NCBI RefSeq assembly: GCF_014534655.1
Contig: NZ_JACVVD010000004.1
Location: forward strand, 186,001 to 250,000
Direction: 5' to 3'
Source: Paenibacillus sedimenti
GTDB taxonomy: Bacteria; Bacillota; Bacilli; Paenibacillales; NBRC-103111
DNA length: 64,000 nt
The notes beneath the pieces are model-generated. The model had not been told where the DNA came from. It saw only the letters and a program-made list of their open reading frames with translations, and searched no databases. Positions 59,806 to 64,000 of this stretch are shown in pieces (position 1 is the first letter of the stretch; the number at the start of each line of letters is the position of its first letter). The translations under genes were made by a program, and so were the position numbers.

Positions 59806-59836
59806 AAAACCACGCCAACAACGGCGTGGTTTTGTT
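59806..59836. terminator. intrinsic terminator
   Basis: AAAACCACGCC-aacaac-GGCGTGGTTTT, 11-bp perfect stem. Confidence 0.85.
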
Positions 59837-59888
59837 CAATTTTGAACGTTTAGGGAGCGAACTATTGGTCGAGCTCAGTGATCAGCAT

Positions 59889-60386
59889 TCAAGCATCTCC
59901 CTGTTTCATTCGGTCAATAGCAGTAATTATTTCTTTTCTCGTTGTTGCTTCAATTGCAAAAATATTCGGTAGGGCCGGAACATCGAATTGCATATGGGAA
60001 TGAAAAAAATCAAATATTAGCGTTCCAAGCGAACGATTCTTTTGATCTTCGACGACGATCCAAAACACCCTGGACCTATGATCTTCGGATCCCCATTTTT
60101 CCATGGAATTTCGAAAATTCAATAATTTTCCGATAATAAAATCAGATTCTTTTATATCTCCCCCTGTTGTAAAACCGGCTGCCTCAAGTGCATCGACGAT
60201 CTGAGGTATAAATTTATCCAAGTAAAGGCCATAAGTTGAATCCTCTAATTCCGGAAAAACTTTGGTTAGCTCTTCCATATTTTCATTCAGTACTTTTTTC
60301 CATTGCGATGATACATAGTTCTGGGTGACTTCCCCAATTTTCTCCACAGACATGCCCGGTTTAAAATTTAATAATAATTGTTCCAT
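59889..60386 (-). CDS. hypothetical protein (165 aa)
   Basis: ATG 60386 after AGGAGG. Soluble alpha/beta protein with TQNYVSSQWKKVL, TTGGDIKESDFIIGKLLNFRNSMEKWGSEDH and WIVVEDQKNRSLGTLIFDFF. No known motif. Convergent with the efflux gene, divergent from the MerR-type gene. Confidence 0.65.
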   Translation of the reverse strand: MEQLLLNFKPGMSVEKIGEVTQNYVSSQWKKVLNENMEELTKVFPELEDSTYGLYLDKFIPQIVDALEAAGFTTGGDIKESDFIIGKLLNFRNSMEKWGSEDHRSRVFWIVVEDQKNRSLGTLIFDFFHSHMQFDVPALPNIFAIEATTRKEIITAIDRMKQGDA

Positions 60387-60565
60387 GCATACATGCCTCC
60401 TATTCACTTTCGAATAATTATTCTTACTACAATATCATCTTACAACATTAAAGCAAATTCTAAAGTTTTTATTGTAATAGTCTTTAATCTACAGTTTTTC
60501 ATTGAAAAAACTTTATAAATAAGCTTTAATCTTAATAGCATGACTAAAAGAGGTGCATTCAACCC

Positions 60566-61276
60566 GTGAAAATGAGACCCATAGATATCGCAAAAAAACT
60601 AAACATAAGTACAAGTGCCTTAAGAAATTATGAAGCGCAGGGAATGGTTCCCCCTACCAAACGATCATCGACCGGCTATCGAATATATACGGAAGAACAT
60701 ATTGCGTATTTTGAATGTATTATTGCCATGTCACCGTGGTTCGGGATGGAATTAACTTCAGAAGTTCTTCGAAAAATTCAGTTAAAAGATGTCGATTCTG
60801 CACTCTGGATGGTTAATGAAATGCAAGCAAACCTTCATCGTGATAAAACCTTGGCAGAGAAAACAATTCAACTCTTCGAGACACAAGAACTTGACCCCCT
60901 TGTATCGAACCGACAAAAAGAATGGATGACAATCGGGGAGGTCTCTGCGGCAACCGCGATCCCAAGTTCAGCTATCCGGCACTGGGAAAAGGTGGGACTT
61001 ATTACTTCTTCCCGCAATCATGAAAATGGTTACCGGATGTTTAACCGTCCTCAATTACGCAAAATTTTACTGATTCGCACTTTACGAACAACCGTTTACT
61101 CCAATGATTCGGTTACGCTTAAGCAAGCTATCCAGAAGTTAGACCATAACGATGTTGAACAAGCAAGAAATATCGCCATTGATTCACTTGATTACTTGAA
61201 TAAAATCAATCGGTCACAACTACGCGGCATATACAAGTTGTATCGCTTGTGTCAAATGTTGAATTTATTTGAATGA
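60566..61276 (+). CDS. protein with two MerR-type DNA-binding domains
   Basis: 236 aa. Residues about 1-70 (MRPIDIAKKLNISTSALRNYE...GYRIYTEEHI) and about 118-185 (EWMTIGEVSAATAIPSSAIRHWE...GYRMFNRPQL) are each a full MerR winged helix-turn-helix. No cysteine-based metal site or obvious effector domain. Tandem MerR heads in one chain are uncommon. GAGGTG lies 10 bases before GTG 60566. Confidence 0.8.
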   Translation: MKMRPIDIAKKLNISTSALRNYEAQGMVPPTKRSSTGYRIYTEEHIAYFECIIAMSPWFGMELTSEVLRKIQLKDVDSALWMVNEMQANLHRDKTLAEKTIQLFETQELDPLVSNRQKEWMTIGEVSAATAIPSSAIRHWEKVGLITSSRNHENGYRMFNRPQLRKILLIRTLRTTVYSNDSVTLKQAIQKLDHNDVEQARNIAIDSLDYLNKINRSQLRGIYKLYRLCQMLNLFE

Positions 61277-61341
61277 ATAATCTCATGCGAGCAGCAAATA
61301 ATATTTGTCGTTGTATTTATAAATCAAGGAGGAGATATACG

Positions 61342-61512
61342 ATGAAACACATCGTAAGAGATCATGTGGCAAGCGAAGCCGGGATAACAGAAATTCAGGC
61401 CGAGAAAGCAGTTGAAGCCGTAGTTGATTATTTCAAGACAAGACTGCCAGTGGAAGTTAACAACGAAATACAAGGTGCCTTAAATGGTATAGATCGTAAT
61501 GATAATGACTAA
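61342..61512 (+). CDS. small helical protein, DUF2267-like (56 aa)
   Basis: ATG 61342 after AAGGAGGAG. SEAGITEIQAEKAVEAVVDYFKTRLPVEVNNEI resembles the repeat unit of DUF2267 proteins (helix, then RLP, then helix), but only one short unit is present. Probably with the MerR-type gene in one transcript. Confidence 0.55.
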   Translation: MKHIVRDHVASEAGITEIQAEKAVEAVVDYFKTRLPVEVNNEIQGALNGIDRNDND

Positions 61513-61540
61513 CTCCCGTTAAAGGGGGTTTTTCTTTTTT
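61511..61540 (+). terminator. intrinsic terminator
   Basis: ACTCCC-gttaaa-GGGGGT then T-rich. Confidence 0.65.
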
Positions 61541-61625
61541 ATAGCTGGACCTGGAATTAAGTCATAACCTTACCGGAACCGAATATAATGTAAGGCTTGT
61601 ATCCCCATTTGAGAGGTGTTGCCGA

Positions 61626-61817
61626 ATGTTCCGAATATACGTTATTGATAGTGATGAAAGAACGATTGAACTATCTTTCAAAGATTCGAATGAATTATAT
61701 AGGTTTGCAGATGTATTTATTGATCATGGCTATAAAGTACTCATAGAAAAAGATAATCAGCACGAAGCGATTCAGGTAGACAAAAATACATCAGATGGTG
61801 TACTTCTTGACGATTAG
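61626..61817 (+). CDS. hypothetical acidic protein (63 aa)
   Basis: ATG 61626 after GAGAGGTG. Beta-rich, acidic, ends VLLDD. No family recognised. Confidence 0.55.
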   Translation: MFRIYVIDSDERTIELSFKDSNELYRFADVFIDHGYKVLIEKDNQHEAIQVDKNTSDGVLLDD

Positions 61818-61840
61818 ATTTTGCTTTTTCTAAAATAATA

Positions 61841-61886
61841 AAAGTCCCTGTCTCATTGCTTTTCAGCAAGAAACAGGGACTTTTTC
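61841..61886. terminator. terminator between convergent genes
   Basis: AAAGTCCCTGT / ACAGGGACTTT with inner TTGC/GCAA pairs and T5. Confidence 0.8.
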
Positions 61887-61895
61887 TGTGCAATT

Positions 61896-62885
61896 TCATA
61901 AAGTTTGCGAGATATTAATTTTTGAAGCTTCACCTTTACCGCGGCTCATCAGCCATAGGGTGAACCATATGAGGAGAAATCCGATCAATTGTCCCATTGT
62001 TAACCGCTGATCGAATACAACCCAGTTAATCAGCACGCCGACAGCGGGAAAAGCAAGTTCTGCCAAGGTTGCGTAAAAGGCCTTCGTCGATGACAAACCT
62101 TTGTAATAGAGCAGCATGCTCAATAATCCCGGGAAAAACGCTTGAAACAACAGATTCACTAATAGAAGCGCAAGCCCGGCAGTTGTGCTATTTACCTGCC
62201 AAGCGTCACCGCCTGCCAGAAGCACGGCTGCTAACAGAGGAATTGCCAGCAAAAATCGCAACGAAGTAACGACTGGAAAATCCAAATTTTTTTGAAGCAG
62301 GAATTTTCCCATTACTGTGGAACCGCCCCACAAGACTGCTGCAAGGATGGAGAACAAACAGCTTAGTGTACCCAAATCCTTGAAGCCAAGCGCAGGTGCG
62401 GCAAAGCCGAATGTCAACAGATAGGTACCTAACAGAGCGGCAATAATGTAGACAATAAACTTGGAAGGCAGGGCCTCTTTAAGCATGAATCTGGCTAAGA
62501 TAATTGCAAATAGGGGCTGCAGTTTTTGAAGCAGCAGGATTGCATTCGCGTTGCCGTGGGCAAAAGCGGAAGTAAATAAGATGGTTGCTATCGCAGAGCC
62601 TCCCCAAGAGATGAAGAGCAGTGCCCCGATGACGGTGAGTGATAGCTTGCCGACCAAGGTTCGGCGGAATTTAATTAATACCGGCAGCGCGTAACCTGCT
62701 AGTAGTAGATGCTCCAGAAAGACGATCTGAGCAGATGTGAAGCTTTTAAGTAACAGGATTCGGAATAAAGGATCCAGTCCCCATAATGTAGCTCCGAGCG
62801 CGACATACCAGATACCGTTGATTCCCGCGATGCGTGATGACTTCCAATTCAAACTCTTACTTCTAAAATCTACTGCATTATCCAA
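61896..62885 (-). CDS. EamA-family (DMT) transporter under FMN riboswitch, probable riboflavin importer
   Basis: 329 aa, ten helices in two EamA halves (ALGATLWGLDPLFRILLLKSFTSAQIVFLEHLLLAG; LAELAFPAVGVLINWVVFDQRLTMGQLIGFLLI). TTG 62885 after GGAGG. The FMN riboswitch directly upstream links it to flavins; RibN-type DMT riboflavin transporters are known elsewhere. Function is therefore inferred from regulation, not from a diagnostic residue. Confidence 0.85.
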   Translation of the reverse strand: MDNAVDFRSKSLNWKSSRIAGINGIWYVALGATLWGLDPLFRILLLKSFTSAQIVFLEHLLLAGYALPVLIKFRRTLVGKLSLTVIGALLFISWGGSAIATILFTSAFAHGNANAILLLQKLQPLFAIILARFMLKEALPSKFIVYIIAALLGTYLLTFGFAAPALGFKDLGTLSCLFSILAAVLWGGSTVMGKFLLQKNLDFPVVTSLRFLLAIPLLAAVLLAGGDAWQVNSTTAGLALLLVNLLFQAFFPGLLSMLLYYKGLSSTKAFYATLAELAFPAVGVLINWVVFDQRLTMGQLIGFLLIWFTLWLMSRGKGEASKINISQTL

Positions 62886-62952
62886 TTCAAAAACCTCCTA
62901 TGCGTTTTGCTTCAAGCAAAACAAAGTTTTGAATTGAACCTTCTGAAAGAAA

Positions 62953-62987
62953 CAATGCCCCCGTTTTGATAATCAACGGGGGCATTG
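62953..62987 (-). terminator. expression-platform terminator of the FMN riboswitch
   Basis: CAATGCCCCCGTT / AACGGGGGCATTG, 13-bp stem, T-rich after it on the minus strand. Confidence 0.85.
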
Positions 62988-63033
62988 ACAAACAGACCTG
63001 TTAAAAAAAGCATTTTTAACAAGCTGCTCTTCA

Positions 63034-63172
63034 CCTTCTCCCATCCGGACTATAACCGTCGGCCTTGGAGTTCCACCAAGTCAGTCCCGGCCTTGTGAGC
63101 CGGGAGTCGCGGGCTTGAGATATACGTGCGTATCCTCACCGCCGGTAGGGAATTTCACCCTGCCCCGAAGGT
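63034..63172 (-). promoter_or_regulatory. FMN riboswitch (RFN element)
   Basis: On the minus strand: CTTCGGGGCAGGGTGAAATT, CCGGCGGTGA, AGCCCGCGA, GGACTGACTTGGTGGAACTC, CAAGGCCGACGGTTATAGTC and GGATGGGAGAAGG. All the canonical RFN blocks occur in order. FMN binding should favour the downstream terminator. Confidence 0.97.
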
Positions 63173-63307
63173 TCAATTATGAAATTGTTTGATTCCGTTA
63201 GTTTCCTTTAGGTTGCATTTAGTTACCTAAACCCTTGTCCCTATTGGTTTTCATTTGATATTCTGTTTCCGATGATTTCTCTTGGTTTCCCTTAAATATC
63301 ATCAAGT

Positions 63308-63337
63308 ATCCTACCAAAATCCTACCACGAACCTACC
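63308..63337 (-). repeat. three 11-bp tandem repeats near a putative element end
   Basis: On the plus strand ATCCTACC starts at 63308 and 63319, and AACCTACC at 63330, a period of exactly 11. A fourth copy (63614-63621) sits directly before the xis-like ATG. A dyad TTTAGGT/ACCTAAA lies at 63207-63231. The rest of 63181-63409 shows no gene. Confidence 0.6.
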
Positions 63338-63409
63338 GGATACACTTACTTAATACAAGTAACGTTAAAATGAATATTAACATCGTAAAAAGAAAAAAGC
63401 AAGGATTTT

Positions 63410-63613
63410 TCATCCCTGCTTCGCTGTACCTTCCAACCAATTAAAGAAAGCGTCTCTCGATACCTTTATAATCCCTCGTTTGCCTATGCGTTCGACATGG
63501 AACGGAGGGTTTTGTAATAGCTCATAAGTTTGGCGTCTTCCTAAACTCAATATATCCTGTATCGCTTTGGCATCTAGTACGAGGGGTAAATCTTCCTTCT
63601 TTTTCGTGAACAT
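63410..63613 (-). CDS. excisionase-like helix-turn-helix protein (67 aa)
   Basis: LDAKAIQDILSLGRRQTYELLQNPPFHVERIGKRGIIKVSRDAFFNWL is the MerR-like winged helix of Tn916 Xis/HTH_17 proteins. ATG 63613 with AGGA inside GGTAGGAT. No integrase gene lies between it and the riboswitch, where one would be expected next to an attachment site. Confidence 0.75.
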   Translation of the reverse strand: MFTKKKEDLPLVLDAKAIQDILSLGRRQTYELLQNPPFHVERIGKRGIIKVSRDAFFNWLEGTAKQG

Positions 63614-63693
63614 ATCCTACCATCAACTCCTTTTTCCCTACCACGCCATCTGGTGTCCTTTAGTATATTTAATGCTGTTATCGGCTTGTATCA

Positions 63694-64000
63694 TTACAAA
63701 AACAAATTCCCTCTTAACTCGTCCGAAATCTTCTCTTGTGCCCGCCTCACATATTGTTCAACTGATCCCTTCGAGATCTGCAGCATATCGGCAATATACT
63801 GAAATGGGAATCCGTGACCATGGGCGAGCTCATAGCATTCTCGCTCCCGTTCGCTCAGGCATCGCATTGCTTCCCCAAGTCTGAACCGTTCATCATCCGA
63901 TATGTTCGCGGGGCTGCCGGCGTGATGCTGCTGCACATAAGCTTGCATCTTTAGCGGGTCCATAAGTTTATCCCGCTGGTAAGCCGCCCGCCGCTCAATG
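63694..64000 (-). CDS. sigma-70 region 4-like protein (partial, N-terminus beyond the right edge)
   Basis: The frame is open to the edge (upstream codons read ERRAAYQRDKL), so ATG 63963 may be internal. LGEAMRCLSERERECYELAHGHGFPFQYIADMLQISKGSVEQYVRRAQEKI is sigma region 4. Short proteins of this kind (like Tn916 Orf7 or phage late regulators) occur in conjugative elements and prophages. Confidence 0.75.
   Translation of the reverse strand, partial: IERRAAYQRDKLMDPLKMQAYVQQHHAGSPANISDDERFRLGEAMRCLSERERECYELAHGHGFPFQYIADMLQISKGSVEQYVRRAQEKISDELRGNLFL

Noticed and set aside
63307-63337. CRISPR-like spaced repeats
   Set aside because: Only three 8-bp repeats with 3-bp gaps; far too short for a CRISPR array and no cas genes.

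Overview
The window looks like a chromosome segment of a spore-forming, low-to-mid GC Bacillota bacterium, most likely Paenibacillus or a close relative. The reasons are CotF-type spore coat proteins, a secreted protein with a copper-amine-oxidase-like N-terminal domain, SgrR-type regulator/solute-binding hybrids, strong AGGAGG ribosome binding sites, T-rich intrinsic terminators and classic Bacillales families (TerC, DUF92, YtxG/YtxH, DUF1450, HxlR, RacE, BdbC, VanZ). Gene order is dense and mixed-strand with short operons, as in a chromosome. I cannot name the species.

0-12.7 kb: a partial SAM methyltransferase; a manganese (yybP-ykoY) riboswitch driving a TerC exporter with an AbrB-like tail; oligoendopeptidase F with a possible exported form; DUF92; a GAF/HD-GYP protein; a SWIM/SNF2 helicase; a CapA-FAH hydrolase pair. 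12.7-24 kb: two MFS transporters, RlmL-type methyltransferase, DHH phosphoesterase, DUF2935 and a c-di-GMP-I riboswitch controlling an orphan 101-residue protein. This stretch also holds three copies of a structured repeat (12.8, 15.9 and 21.7 kb) whose stem shows compensatory changes. I did not recognise it as a known RNA or mobile element.

24-41 kb: housekeeping and envelope genes (TIGR01777 epimerase, secreted phytase-like esterase, glutathione peroxidase, Fe-S related pair, HxlR regulator, methionine aminopeptidase, AI-2E transporter, YdcF/SanA, M14 peptidase, glutamate racemase, polysaccharide deacetylase, BdbC, a chemoreceptor, and a GH15-glucose dehydrogenase operon). 41-54 kb: an XRE-LytTR regulator beside a LytTR-GGDEF-EAL protein, a phosphodiester glycosidase, YtxG/H, KDPG aldolase, a SufR-like regulator, an acyltransferase, SgrR and VanZ.

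54-64 kb is accessory in character. An intact tRNA-Ala(GGC) is followed by a TetR-SDR cassette and then by broken tRNA-Ala pieces and repeats, which looks like the remains of a tRNA-targeted insertion. AT-rich genes follow: two CotF-like coat proteins, small membrane proteins, a 14-TM drug-efflux MFS and a protein with two MerR domains. An FMN riboswitch controls an EamA transporter (a candidate riboflavin importer). At the right edge, an excisionase-like gene and a sigma-region-4 gene with 11-bp repeats suggest the border of an integrative element.

Themes across the window: c-di-GMP signalling (HD-GYP, GGDEF-EAL, c-di-GMP riboswitch), three metabolite or ion riboswitches (Mn2+, c-di-GMP, FMN), spore coat functions and drug or solute efflux.
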